Assembly (NCBI GenBank): GCA_016748015.1
Contig: JAAOMT010000706.1
Location: forward strand, 441,622 to 505,621
Direction: 5' to 3'
Length of the DNA stretch: 64,000 bases
Source of the DNA: Geosiphon pyriformis
Lineage: Eukaryota > Glomeromycota > Glomeromycetes > Archaeosporales > Geosiphonaceae
This document shows positions 49,392-60,314 of this stretch, piece by piece (positions within the stretch are counted from its first letter, which is position 1; each line of letters begins with the position of its first letter). Below the pieces are notes generated by a model. The model was not told where the DNA came from. It was given only the letters and a program-made list of their open reading frames with translations, and made no database searches. A program made the position numbers and the translations under genes.

Positions 49392-49980
49392 GCTAAAAAA
49401 AATGGTTTTATTTCTGAAAATTTTGGCTTCTTTTAGAGTTGAAAAGCCATCATTTTATATTAAAATCTTCAACAGGTCTGATAAGACCAAAATTTTCTCG
49501 TATGTTCTCAAATTGGTTTCAATGTTAAATGATGAATATATATTTTTGTTCCTCAAAAAAAAATCCCATGAGGGTTTTGGGTTAAAAAGAATATATTGGG
49601 ACTTGTAATAAAAATCATCAAGATCTTCATCCAGTTAGATTAATTTTAAGTTCAGTTATGCCAAGAAGAATTCAGTTTTGTCTATTACTTAATTGTCCAT
49701 TTGGTTTATTTCTGTAGCATTTCGGATAATTCCTTAAGAATATTTGTGTTTATATGTGATATTTTCCAAGAACGTTATAGCTGTACCAAAATATCAAAAA
49801 TTAGTTTCACAGTTTTGCTATATAATGAGTCCTTTTTTTACTAATCTTGAAAAATTTATCTTACTATCTTTTTATTCTCCCTACTAGTCAGCCCCAATTT
49901 AAGCCTAGTCAATCGAACTACGATAATTAAGTAAGGTCTTTATTTCCTCGCCTTTTAACGACAAAAATCATCAGAATCAA
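49392..49980. promoter_or_regulatory. Shared upstream region of the divergent 78-residue pair
   Basis: About 590 bases separate the two divergent start codons and must hold both promoters. It shows no obvious homology to the upstream block of the arm copies. A plus-strand frame at 49390-49608 is open but overlaps the other start and looks random. Confidence 0.4.
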
Positions 49981-50217
49981 ATGTCTCAAAGCGGTGAATT
50001 CTTAAGTTCTAACCAAGGAACATACACCCCTTCAACAAGCAGTGAATTAATTCGTAATTCCACAGAGATTCATCATACAACTTCTCCTAATCAACCAAAT
50101 GGACAATTAAATAATGGACAAAACTCGATTATCCTTGGACAAAACCTTGATTTTAGTCAAAGAGTGGAATTGATAGAATCTACATTTCACCTTTCGTATA
50201 TGCCAAGTAACCCATAA
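49981..50217 (+). CDS. 78-residue protein of the unrecognised local family (intact)
   Basis: A single exon of 78 residues starts MSQSGEFLSSNQGTYTPSTS and ends in the family block with NLDFSQRVELIESTFHLSY before MPSNP. Its length equals the left-arm gene exactly, though the two proteins differ at many positions in the middle, so both ends seem to be under constraint. It has no Cys, no membrane segment and no signal peptide. The central Asn/Gln/Pro segment (QPNGQLNNGQ) is related to the AACC repeat that breaks its divergent neighbour. Function unknown. I do not recognise the family outside this window. Confidence 0.65.
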   Translation: MSQSGEFLSSNQGTYTPSTSSELIRNSTEIHHTTSPNQPNGQLNNGQNSIILGQNLDFSQRVELIESTFHLSYMPSNP

Positions 50218-50302
50218 TGAATTTCTCTTCCATAAGTGATGACAATTGACGATAGAATAGTAATATTTGAATTTTTCGCTCACATACACTATTATTTTGT
50301 GT

Positions 50303-50522
50303 TTCAATTTCTGTTTCAGTTTCTATTTCAGTTTCCTTTTCTATTTCCGTTTCTATTTCCATTTCAATTTCCATTTCTGTTTCCATTTCTGTTTCAGTTT
50401 CCTTTTCTATTTCCATTTCTGTTTCCATATCCATTTCTGTTTCTATTTCTGTTTCCATTTCTGTTTCCATTTCCATTTCCATTTCTGTTTCTATTTCCAT
50501 TTCTGTTTCCATTTCTGTTCCT
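50303..50522. repeat. TTTCCA/TTTCTG hexanucleotide array
   Basis: About 36 six-base units of the form TTTCNN, mainly TTTCCA, TTTCTG and TTTCTA, run without interruption. Frames through it give Phe-rich (plus) or Glu/Met/Thr-rich (minus) translations that are not genes. It starts about 85 bases after the stop of the 49981 gene and could affect its 3' end. Confidence 0.9.
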
Positions 50523-51562
50523 TCATTTCTTAATATATTTAATCATCATTTTGTTAAACCATCGAATTGTGCTATTGCATTATCATAAATACTCTATACA
50601 TACGAATTTTTATATTAGACCTCCATTATCTTCTTTTAATATTACTTGTTTAACTTTCTCAGAAAGAATAATAATCATTTTAACCCAGTTTTCATTAAGG
50701 CCCTACAAGAAACATTTTGAATTCATTGTCTATTATAATTAAATAAAGAATCCAAGTTTTTAAATGAAAAGTAATTCTGGTATTAAATTACTAATGTATG
50801 GCCAATTGATGCGAGTAATCCTTCTATTAATCTTATCCAACTAAAATCAACCTCATTAATATTAACATCAAAAATGATAATACATAAACTAGCATTCCCT
50901 ATGAAGTTAAGTCTAATCCCAAAACTATGTGCTTAGAAAGAATCACCTTTATGATATAGGTTTTTGAAGATTTTAAAGACTTTAGATATTGTGGTAAAAA
51001 GCATCCTTTAACAAAATTTGATATCAATGAAAAGTTTCATGTGCAAAAAATAAATATTTATTTATACCTAAAAACCTTACATTCCCTAAAGCTAATCGCC
51101 TCAATTCATATTTTTTCGAGTGAATAAATATAAATTCATTGCTCTTGCTTTTTACTATATATAATAGGTATTGAAACCATAAACTTTTATTGTCCGAACA
51201 AAGAATTGTATCCAATTGATACTTAAAAAAAAACCCTCACTAATAATACTAACTAAAGTACGTACAGTGTGTGATAAAAAAAATTATTATATGTACAGTT
51301 GGAACAGAATGTTCAACTTCTTTCCGGAAATATAATAGTCTTGACTTACTACATTTTTTAACTGACAGATTCAATTCTAATAAGATTTATAAGCAAAGCT
51401 TAAAATTAATTCCACTTTGGAAATAGTGAAAAATGAAGCTTATTACATGAAATTTTATTTGATACACCTTATCTGAATCTTGAAACAAATCATTATATTT
51501 GCAATAGTTTTTCGGGTTCCAAAAAATTTGGTACTTTAAAATAGAAAATCATATAAAATGAA
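50523..51562. other. Intergenic region without a supported gene
   Basis: A/T-rich sequence between the hexanucleotide array and the stop of the minus-strand secretory gene. I see no gene in it. Confidence 0.5.
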
Positions 51563-52069
51563 TCAAATTAATACCTTAAAAATATCTTTTAAGGAAAATA
51601 TTAGTCCTACTCCCAAAACCAATCCAAAGATTTGCATCTTAACAACTTTAATTTTGTAACATCCAGAATTTTGAGCGATAGCAGTTGGACTAATAGTTTG
51701 TGTTATATTCCCAACTTTTAAAATAGATGTAGATGTTGGTCTATTAGTCGATATCTGAGATTGACCCGCTGGTTGCCAAACTGCTCCTGGGATCCCATTT
51801 TGTGGAGTTCCAGTATTTGGAGTACTGGATGACGCACCAGAGGTATTAGAAAATCCACTAGATGCTGGACGATTACCAAATTGGGGCTTTTTGTCGTTTT
51901 TAGGGCCAAGTAAACCACCTCCAGGTCCTTGAGCAGCCGCGGAACCACCGGGCATGTAGTCTGCAACATTTACCGATGGCATTTGTGATTGTTGAGATAT
52001 TATAATTGGTAGAGAAGCAGATATTAGAACGACCGAGAAGAATATATAAAATCGGTTAAGATTTTTCAT
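51563..52069 (-). CDS. Secretory-type low-complexity protein, possibly membrane- or GPI-anchored
   Basis: A single frame of 168 residues. Residues 1-25 form a signal peptide: MKNLNRF, then a hydrophobic core FYIFFSVVLISASLPIIIS. The middle is rich in Gly, Ser, Pro, Asn and Thr (GGSAAAQGPGGGLLGP, then SSTPNTGTPQNG) with three NxT/S sites, as in surface or cell-wall proteins. The C-terminus has a hydrophobic segment (MQIFGLVLGVGLIFSL) followed by a short Lys-containing tail, which fits a membrane anchor or a GPI signal. A final intron after the Lys of DIFK (GTATTA donor) is possible. A TATA-like GTATAAAAA lies about 110 bases upstream. The broken gene at 54973 has the same architecture. No enzymatic motif is present. 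Confidence 0.65.
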   Translation of the reverse strand: MKNLNRFYIFFSVVLISASLPIIISQQSQMPSVNVADYMPGGSAAAQGPGGGLLGPKNDKKPQFGNRPASSGFSNTSGASSSTPNTGTPQNGIPGAVWQPAGQSQISTNRPTSTSILKVGNITQTISPTAIAQNSGCYKIKVVKMQIFGLVLGVGLIFSLKDIFKVLI

Positions 52070-53990
52070 TTTTTGTTTGGATCTTTAAATATTGGATTTT
52101 TTTATAATTTTGGGATATATTAATTTAAAATTTTGAGTTTTAGATACATTTTTTGTTGGCATTAGCTGTGCATTTTTATACAATTTCGATGCGAAGACAT
52201 TGGGAAATTTTTTTAGTCATTCACGTATCCTACTTAAATTGATCTTTGCATTTTAACTTTTTCAATCATGATTATTTCAATAGGAAGAACTATTTGTCCC
52301 AAGATTGATTGATTGATTGATTGAGATAACTTTGATCTGATCTGATTTGCTCAAATCAATGGATTCACTTCATCTACTAAATTTTCAAATTTTTAAATTA
52401 AAAGCAGCAGGATTTTTGATCGTTTCGAGTTCTTGGAACAGACCAAGGCTAATATAAAAATAGAAATATACTTTTAAAGGATAATCATTTTTCGGTTTTA
52501 CAAAGTTTTGTGATTTATTGCTAAAATCATGAATTCAGACCAACTTTATCAAATATAAACCTTAAAATTATTGAAGTTTTAATTTTAAATAATTATATAT
52601 TTAAAAATTTTTCTTAAATCTGAAATATTTTATTCCCGCAATTAAAAAAACGGAAATATCATACAAGCTTCATTTCTACTTTACGTATACATATCATTAT
52701 TAAAAAACTAGCCGTTAATAAGATTTTAATAGAAAATTAAACCCATTTAAATAAGACCACATTGTGTCATTGTCTGATTGTATCTACATCTTAGACATGT
52801 CAGAAATTTATGATAAAAGTGATAGATTGAAAAATAATTTATTTATCGAAACATTAATTGTGCCAAGAAGATTTTATAAAAATGAATTTTTATTTTTCCT
52901 CCATATATTTACTAAAAAAAAAAAGGGGGGGGGGTGGGTGGGTTTTAAAGATTTACTCAAGGATTGTGATTGAAAACTAGAAATTGAATTACTATTTTTA
53001 AAAATAATTTTTTAACTAATATTCGTTTTCTTATTAAGCTATTTTTTTATTCTTTTCTTTAGATTTATTTTTCATTGAGTAAAATTTTTGTTGTGTATAA
53101 TCTAAAAAATTGGGTCAGAATTACTGCTTTATTTACCAATTGAATTCGTTCAAAGAAATTGCGAATAATTTTTTTGTTAATAGTGGTATTTATTTAAGAA
53201 TTCTTTTGAATGATAACGTAATTGGCTTTTTCGTCAATTTTGTGTCGAAAATTTTGCCAATATACCGATAAGATCTTGGATACGGAATTTAGATATCAGG
53301 CAGTAATTCACTATTATTTGGTTTGAGTTGATTGATAGACTTTAATTAAAATTTGGGAGAGAAAAAACTAAATTATTGTCCTTCCAAAAATAATTAGTTT
53401 TTCAATATCGAATTTGAGTATATTATTTCTGTAACCGAAGGATTCTAGATTATGTTTATGGTTATAATTTTTATGAAAAACGTATATTAATTACTGGCTT
53501 CTTCCTTCCTTTCCTATCAAAACTTTTGTTGCAAAGAAATTTATCAAGAAATCTCTATAGCATGATGAAATTATACATTTATTGAAATAATTTTTATTCT
53601 CTCAATGAATATCATTTTAAAAAATTATATTGTGACTTGGACAAATTCTCATAAATTCTCACAAATTCAAGATGAAAAATTCTTTATGTTAATTTTTAGT
53701 CAGTACCGAAAAATTTTTTTTTCTAAAATTTGATTGAATTAATAAAATTTATTGTAAACAATAAAAATTTTTATAATAATTTATTTGATGTAAAACTTTA
53801 ATTAAATTAATATTCTGAAAAAAAATTTTTTTTTTTTATTTACACATTTGAAAATTATATACATTTAAAATATAATTATATTTTTTAATGAAAATAATAA
53901 TAATAAAATTGAATGTTTTTTCAATAAAAAACCATTTATTATTATTATTATTATTATTATTATGTAATTATATATTATTAGATTTTAGTT

Positions 53991-54022
<32 letters not shown>

Positions 54023-54972
54023 TTTAAGTATAAAGTGTATTAGTTTAAAATGTTTTAAAAATAAATCTAAAATAAATTTCAACACATATTAATACACTTT
54101 AATAAATAAACAATAAAATTATTAAAAAAACATTATGAAAAAATATTTTTAATAATAGTCAACCAACATTAATAACTAAATTATATTTCAAAACCAAATT
54201 CAATAATTTTAAATTTTATTTTTTTTAATTATAGATGATATTATTATTATTGATTTTTCTTTGAAATGAATTTTCACATTTAAGTTTTTTTTTTAATATT
54301 AATATGCACAAAATTTTTTATCAAAAAAGACAAATTGTTAATTATAAGCTCAATATTATTATTTAAAATATCTATTTTTTGTAATTAAATACTTTTTATA
54401 TCGTAAAGTTTCGAGAATAAGCAACAACCAACCCTTTTAAAAATTTGGTCCTAAAATTGATGAAATTAAGGGGTTTGCTTATTTTCGAGATTTTAAGTTA
54501 AGTTATTTTTTCTAAACGGTGTAAACTACTATTTAGTAATTTGTAAAATATAGGGTATTTAATTTTTCTAGGTCAACTTTCACTTAAATGTACATATTGT
54601 GTGGTGAAAAGTTTTTTACAATTAAATTATAAAAGTTTTTTAAAATTAAATTATAATTCCTTGCAAAGAATTTGACCAAATAACAACCTTTAATAAATAA
54701 AATTCTAAAGTTTTATTTTAAGATATTGACCTAATCTAAAACTCGTTTATTAATAATTCAATATCTGGAAATTGATAAATAGCTTTTTTAACAAAATACT
54801 TTGCCCTTTATCATTGAAAAAGAGAAGCATGAATCAAGAAAACTGATTATATTGTATATATTTAATGCGTAACTAGGATCTAAAACTTCAATTTATCACA
54901 GCATTATTTTTAAGAATTATAAAAAGCATAACTTTGCTCTTCAATTTAATTCCGAAAAGTAAACAAACCACA
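52070..54972. other. Intergenic region with simple repeats and a hairpin element
   Basis: It holds a G-rich run at about 52924-52941, several (TTA)n tracts at about 53937-54017 and a hairpin element at 54408-54482. Otherwise it is A/T-rich with no convincing gene. Confidence 0.5.
54408..54482. repeat. Short palindromic element
   Basis: The left end TCGAGAATAAGCAA pairs with the right end TTGCTTATTTTCGA-type sequence (TTTGCTTATTTTCGAG), and the inner CCAACCC pairs partly with AGGGGTT. The loop is about 25 bases. This is a compact hairpin or foldback, MITE-like in shape. I saw no target-site duplication and no second copy in the window. Confidence 0.5.
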
Positions 54973-55364
54973 ATGCCATTGATAAACAGCAAAAAAAATT
55001 TGATCTTTATAATCATTTTAAGTTTTATTGCAATTATAATTCGGGGCTATTACTCCAAAAACACCACCAAACCGTCCAGTCGGTGCTGGTAACGGCATTG
55101 TGCCGGTAATCAAACAGCCCAACAACCAGTTACAGCTGAGCCAAATCAGCCGCTATCTAACTTTACTCCCCAGTCAGGAATCACCGCAGTCGATGATCAT
55201 CATGTTAAAAATAAGTCTCAAACAAATAATACACACGCAAACAAAACCACAACTGTGGCTCCAAGTCCTGATAGCGCTCGAAATCAAACTTGAATATCTC
55301 TCAATGTCTATAATTTGGAGCTTAATTTTTGGCTTGGCCTTGAAAATAATTGAATTTTCTTAGG
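54973..55364 (+). pseudogene. Broken gene for a signal-anchored Thr/Asn/Pro-rich protein
   Basis: The ATG at 54973 opens a frame with a strong hydrophobic leader (NLIFIIILSFIAIIIRG) but stops at 55092. A protein-like reading continues in a second frame (ITPKTPPNRPVGAG), then a third (AEPNQPLSNFTPQSG on to TTTVAPSPDSARNQT), and a hydrophobic C-terminal reading lies in yet another (SIIWSLIFGLALKIIEF). A 47-nt GT-AG interval (GTAACG to TTACAG) would join the second and third frames. A one-base change in the GGGG run at about 55044 would join the first and second. The layout copies the 51563-52069 gene. Either it is decaying, or the assembly has an indel error. Confidence 0.45.
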
Positions 55365-55379
55365 TCGTGCAAGCCTTTC

Positions 55380-55431
<52 letters not shown>

Positions 55432-55432
55432 T
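55380..55432. repeat. (ATA)n microsatellite
   Basis: A perfect trinucleotide tract of about 17 units directly follows the broken gene at 54973-55364. Confidence 0.9.
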
Positions 55433-55924
55433 GGTTTTAGGTTAACAACCAGCCCGATTTATGACGACAAAGCTAGTTTACTTTAGCGAAAAAATGTATC
55501 TTGGAATCATGTAGCCTTTCAAAAATTTGTTATGATTCAAGATCTAAAATAAATTTATTAATCAATCATCCAAAGGTAAGAGCTTTTAATTAGAACTCGA
55601 TAAAACTTTTTTTGTGCAATGGATGAAAAGCGAAGCCTTTATTTAAAAAGGAATTTTTGTTATCTAAATATTAGATACTATTTTCTTGATTCTAATAGAA
55701 ATGAAAATCAGGATAAAATATTTCTCATTTTATTATAGATATCCCTAATAAGTTTTGATTAGTAAATCTGTACAATTGCCAAGCTAGTTATGTTTAACCT
55801 AAAAGCAAAATTATCAAAGGGGGGGGGGGGGAAGAGACAGATTATTAAAAAATTTTACTTTATTGCGGCAATAAAATGGGCAAAACTTTATTTTAACTAT
55901 CTGGCTTATGACTATAAAATGACA

Positions 55925-56245
55925 ATACTTCGTATGACCTCTTTGAGCTTGAATTTGCCGGGTTATTGATTTTATTAAATCACGATAATATGAGTGATTT
56001 ACCGCAATCCATTCCTCTTTAAACATTTGCACTAATTTCTAAATACTGGATGGTTGAGATATTATGGTTGAATGAGAATGGTCAACAACTTTTGCAATCT
56101 ATATTTTTGTGTTCGAGTATTTTTGCGACCATATTTCTTCCTTTTTCTGTATGAGTAAGATCTTTTGCATGACTCATGATTACGATAAAATCAGAAAATT
56201 ACATTTTTTAAAAGTTTGTATTTTAATACCTTGAACATTACTGTA
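55925..56245 (-). mobile_element. Internally deleted Tc1/mariner-type transposon remnant
   Basis: The start at 56177 reads MSHAKDLTHTEKGRNMVAKI, typical of the N-terminal helix-turn-helix of Tc1-like transposases, and soon goes out of frame. A short further reading VVDHSHSTIIS resembles the second part of that domain. Less than 30 bases on, the frame KLVQMFKEEWIAVNHSYYRD, then LIKSITRQIQAQRGHTKY, matches the very C-terminus of the family. The DDE catalytic core is absent, so the element was deleted internally and is dead. Upstream, TACAGTAATGTTCAAGG (minus strand, starting at 56245) looks like a Tc1-type terminal repeat. A matching repeat beyond the C-terminal end was not clear. Confidence 0.65.
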
Positions 56246-57278
56246 CATGAATGAATTTATTAAAGGGTTTTTATTTTGATTAATTTTTTTGTTAAAAAGA
56301 CTGAAAAGTCAACCACAATTAATGCAGACAATTTTAAAAACTCATAATAGATTCTATTTCTCACTGAAACAAACCCAGAGTTTAGAGACATTACTTGATA
56401 TTTTTTAAATATTAATATTAAAAAAAAATTTTACATCATGATGCAATAATGCCACATAATGACATTCCCATTGGCCATAGAGTCTTGCTGCATAATGTAA
56501 AAACATAGCACACCCTTAAAGAATTGATTTTCTCAATACCTAGTTGGCATCAATCATAAAATTAAATGTTTAACTTGAAAAAAAAATTCATTCTCATAAA
56601 CTGGGTATATAAGCCTATATAATGTTTGAATTCCGAAAAGCGTTTTTAACCAAAGTATCTAAAATTTTATTCATAGCTTGGTCATTTTGCTAAGCTAAGC
56701 TTATATTTTTTTAAGAAAGATTTTGGCCATTTTTTTTAATTGAAATGTAAAAATTGCGTTCGAGGTAATCTTTAAATCGAAAATATTTTCATGAAAAAAA
56801 AATTGATGTAGAAACTAGTTATTTGCTCCACGGATTATAATAAATGAGATATTTTTAAAAACAAATTTTTTATTTTAGAAATTTTGAATTTTAAAATCTT
56901 TTAAACCTAAATTTTTCCAAGAAAATTTATAATAGAAAATGAAATTTATATTGATTAAAGCTTTTCACTATTTTCACTGGAAATAAACATAAAAATATTT
57001 TTCTCTTAATTTTACAACTTAATATCTAAGAATAAATTGAAATTTCATAAATGAACTTAATTTTTTGAGCTAACTTGTCATTTTTTAACCAATTAAGAGG
57101 ATAATTTTTGCACGGATATACTTAATGCAAGCATAATTTTAGAAAAGCATCATATCTAAATTGACAAATTTTCTAACGTGAAATTTTGAAATTTTAACCT
57201 AAATTCTGAAATATTTTCATTCATTAAAAAAATTTGAAAATGTACCTAATCTTGGAGAATATATTTTTCATTCTGTGA
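56246..57278. other. Intergenic region without a supported gene
   Basis: A/T-rich sequence with stops in all frames. Nothing recognisable. Confidence 0.5.
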
Positions 57279-57757
57279 TTATGGAAGTTTTGATTCTTGC
57301 TCAAAAGCAAAGTTATCAGGGATCACCAATGAACCTTGGCGAGAGTCTATAGAGATAAAACAAAGTATTACAGTTTTAACTGAGAAATCAAGATATTAGA
57401 GGCGAATCAAAGAAAACGTACCAGTGCAATCAAGATGTTTCCTTCTGAGGGATTTTTTGATCTCAATAGGGTAAGTGTTTTCAACAGATCGAGATTTGAA
57501 GGTAGATAAATTTGGGTTAGCGTCATCATTGTTCTTTTCTTTTTTTGTGAATGTCTCTACGTATTCTGTTCCCTTATCCTCAACACTAGTTTCTACATCT
57601 TAAATTTAACCATTCAGTTTTATTTATAATTTTATTACTTTTTTTCGATTTAGAAAATTAGTTCATTACCTTCTTCATTAAATTCATTTGCCTTTAGTTT
57701 CTCAGCCTCAGGTTCGTGGGTAATAATATCAGCAAATATGAAATCTTTTGTAGACAT
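57279..57757 (-). CDS. Small acidic protein, three exons, unrecognised
   Basis: Exons 57670-57757, 57422-57598 and 57279-57346 give 110 residues from MSTKDFIFAD to EQESKLP. Both introns (71 and 75 nt; GTAATG and GTACGT donors; TTTAAG and TCTATAG acceptors) are in phase 1, and each join falls in a GAx codon for Asp. The protein is Glu/Asp/Lys-rich in its first 60 residues and then basic (KKSLRRKHLDC), with a mostly polar composition that suggests disorder. No domain, signal peptide or membrane segment is visible. A TATA-like TATATAA on the minus strand near 57842 lies about 85 bases upstream. None of the three exons forms a long frame alone, so the gene is easy to miss. Function unknown. Confidence 0.65.
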
Positions 57758-57911
57758 TTTTTAAATTTCTACCTAATTTAGAAATAAATTAACTTATTAT
57801 TGCAATAACTTGAAAGAAGGAATAAGGATAAAGCGTTGTTATATAGCAAATAAGGATGGCCATAATTTAGTTACACGTTAAAATTAATGGCCTTTTTGCA
57901 CTTTATATTTT

Positions 57912-57937
57912 TGATGATGATGATGATGATGATGATG
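57912..57937. repeat. (GAT)n microsatellite
   Basis: About eight GAT units lie about 155 bases upstream of the start codon of the acidic protein gene. Confidence 0.85.
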
Positions 57938-60314
57938 TGACCAATATTTCTTTTTCAAATTACTTTTTTAATTCGAACCAATTATTGGTTATCATCCGGA
58001 CACCGGAGTTCAAAATTAATGCTTATTAGTATCACCAGGATAGTGATCATCGTTAGATGGTGTCTACTTTGATGAAGATTTAATTTCCACAAAAGAATAT
58101 TTTTTGCCTAAATACATCAATCGAAAATATTAAAGAGAAGTTTTTCCATTTAAATTTTAGTGAGACCGGTGAGATGAAGGGGAGAAGGTTGATAGAAAGG
58201 GAGGGGAGAGGGGAGAGGGGAGAGGGGAGGGGGGAGTTTGATGGTTTTTTCATGACAATGTGGAAAAATTTAATAACTTTCAATAGAAACTTAAAAAGTT
58301 GTTCTATGATGTTTCTTTTCCTTCAATATTCTCGAGAATCTATAAAGACTTTTAGAAAATTTTGAAACCAAAGTTTATGAAATAAATATTTATAAACGTA
58401 TAAACTTGATTTCGGTAATAAGTGTCCAAAAAAAAGGCTAGAAACCTTATTAAAGAATTATGGTGTTCACATTTGACCTTTAACAATAAATCGATATAAA
58501 TTCTATTGAACTTACTGGAATACCAAAAAAAAAAATTTTTTTTTCTATAATAGGTTCTAAAAATTTCTTTAAGCTTTATCTCAATTCTGATTAGAATTTT
58601 AACTACCTAATATTTAAACAAAGGGGCGTATCTAAATTTCGTAAAAATATTGACCAAAAAAAAACAAAATTTAAAAATTCAGAAAATAACTAGTATTAGT
58701 AATTATTTAAATTAAATATAATTAATTTATTACAATAATATCAATTCAAAATAAAATATTTTAAGAAATATATATAGTGAAGGGTGAGAAAAATTGAAAA
58801 AGACTCAAAATTTTGTATCGAATTTTTCGGTCCCAAAGCTTATCAAAGCTTACCAATTCGATAATTTTAAATCCGAATTTCTCTAAAAATGAACGGTAGA
58901 AGGTTCATGACCTTTCCCCGATATCACAAAAATACATGTGCGACAAATATTTATTCCTATCGTAATTATTTTACATAGTTCCTATCAAGAATAATTTCAA
59001 ATAATATTTTTATGCATTTTTTTCATCATTATTTAGGATTCCCTCAAGAGATGCAAAATAAATATTTGAACATACAGTTAAGTAATTTTAAAATAGTTTT
59101 GATATTTTTAGTAAAAAATGACGAATATATAATTCTGTAACAATTTCAATACCGGTCGAAACTCGTTTTTCTAATAATATTTTAATCAAAAAAGTGACTA
59201 TTTAAATATTCTAAATATTACATATTGCATATAAAAATTTAAAATATTATAAGTCCAAACTATACAATATTGATCACAAAAATCACACAGAAACACATCA
59301 CAAGCAGTGTGAAGCCAACGAATTCGAGTTGATCAGGGGCTGAATTTTTCGCTTGCCCCGTTTTTAATAATTTGATGCCCTTTGATGTTACTAAAGTCAA
59401 ATCTTGTAAAGGTTAGCTCGCGTTGGAATTCTGAAAAATTTTCCGTGATACTAGTTCGAAGAGGCCAGTTATTTAACTTTGAAATTTTTGAGTTCATTGT
59501 TGTATTTAAAATAATTACTGAGAAAGTCAAATTTTTCTCTTGAATACCCATTTGGTTTGGAGCTTTGGATGAGCTAAATTTTATACCTTGTAGTAGCCCT
59601 TTGATCCAAAAGAAGTCCAAATAACAAAAATGAAATTTGGAAAAAGGGTTTCCAAAGTTCCCAATTTTATTGATTTTAGCTTTTGGAAGTCGCGAGATTT
59701 TTCAATTTTCACTTTCTGATATACAAGTTTAACGATAATTCTGTAATTTTTCTTAAATTTTCTCTTAAAATATTTAAAGAAAATTGTTAAAAAGGGGCAT
59801 CAAAAGCTTTTGAAAATTGTATCGATTTTGAATTGATGCTCATTTATTTCATATGAATACGAATAAGAGTATATTTAAGATTACAAATCATTTAATTAAC
59901 ATTAAATTTTTAAACTTTTTTTGTCCATTTATACACATTTCATTTTATTATCGAAAATTTATTGTTGTCTTGAAAGTTTTGAAAAGTCTGACTTAAAACT
60001 GTCTAGATTTTTTATCCCATTTTTTTTTTATTCATTTTTCTATTCTTAATCTAAGTGATATTCCCGAATCATTCTACGAAAAAAAAAAAACTAGGTTACA
60101 AGAAGAAGTGCCAATATCATGATCTGTGATACACACATTAATAATATATTATTATTAGCCTATTTTTGAACTGTCGTGACATAGATTTTTTATCAGTAAT
60201 TAGGAAAGTTAGTCAGCCAATAATATTGCTATCACTATGTTTATATATATACTTTGAATCGATGAATATCATTTTTATCTCTCTTGTTATCGTATTCTTG
60301 TCCTATAACACAAA
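57938..60314. other. Intergenic region with a G-rich tract and a weak coding-like frame
   Basis: Apart from the G-rich minisatellite at 58197-58234, the only notable frame is 59333-59620 on the minus strand (95 residues, e.g. KAPNQMGIQEKNLTFSVIIL). It has fairly normal composition but no domain, and its start lies within a weak context. Treated as unproven. The remainder is A/T-rich. Confidence 0.4.
58197..58234. repeat. GGGGAGA minisatellite (G-quadruplex-capable)
   Basis: At least five GGGGA(GA) units lie in tandem, giving many runs of four or more G on the plus strand. Together with 14879-14938 this is one of two such islands in A/T-rich DNA. Confidence 0.85.

Noticed and set aside
50180-50742. 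Phe-rich and Glu/Met-rich frames on both strands
   Set aside because: Translation of the TTTCNN hexanucleotide array; both strands stay open because the unit is six bases long.
59333-59620. 95-residue minus-strand frame
   Set aside because: Plausible composition but no recognisable motif, paralogue or splice support; left as unproven within the intergenic entry.
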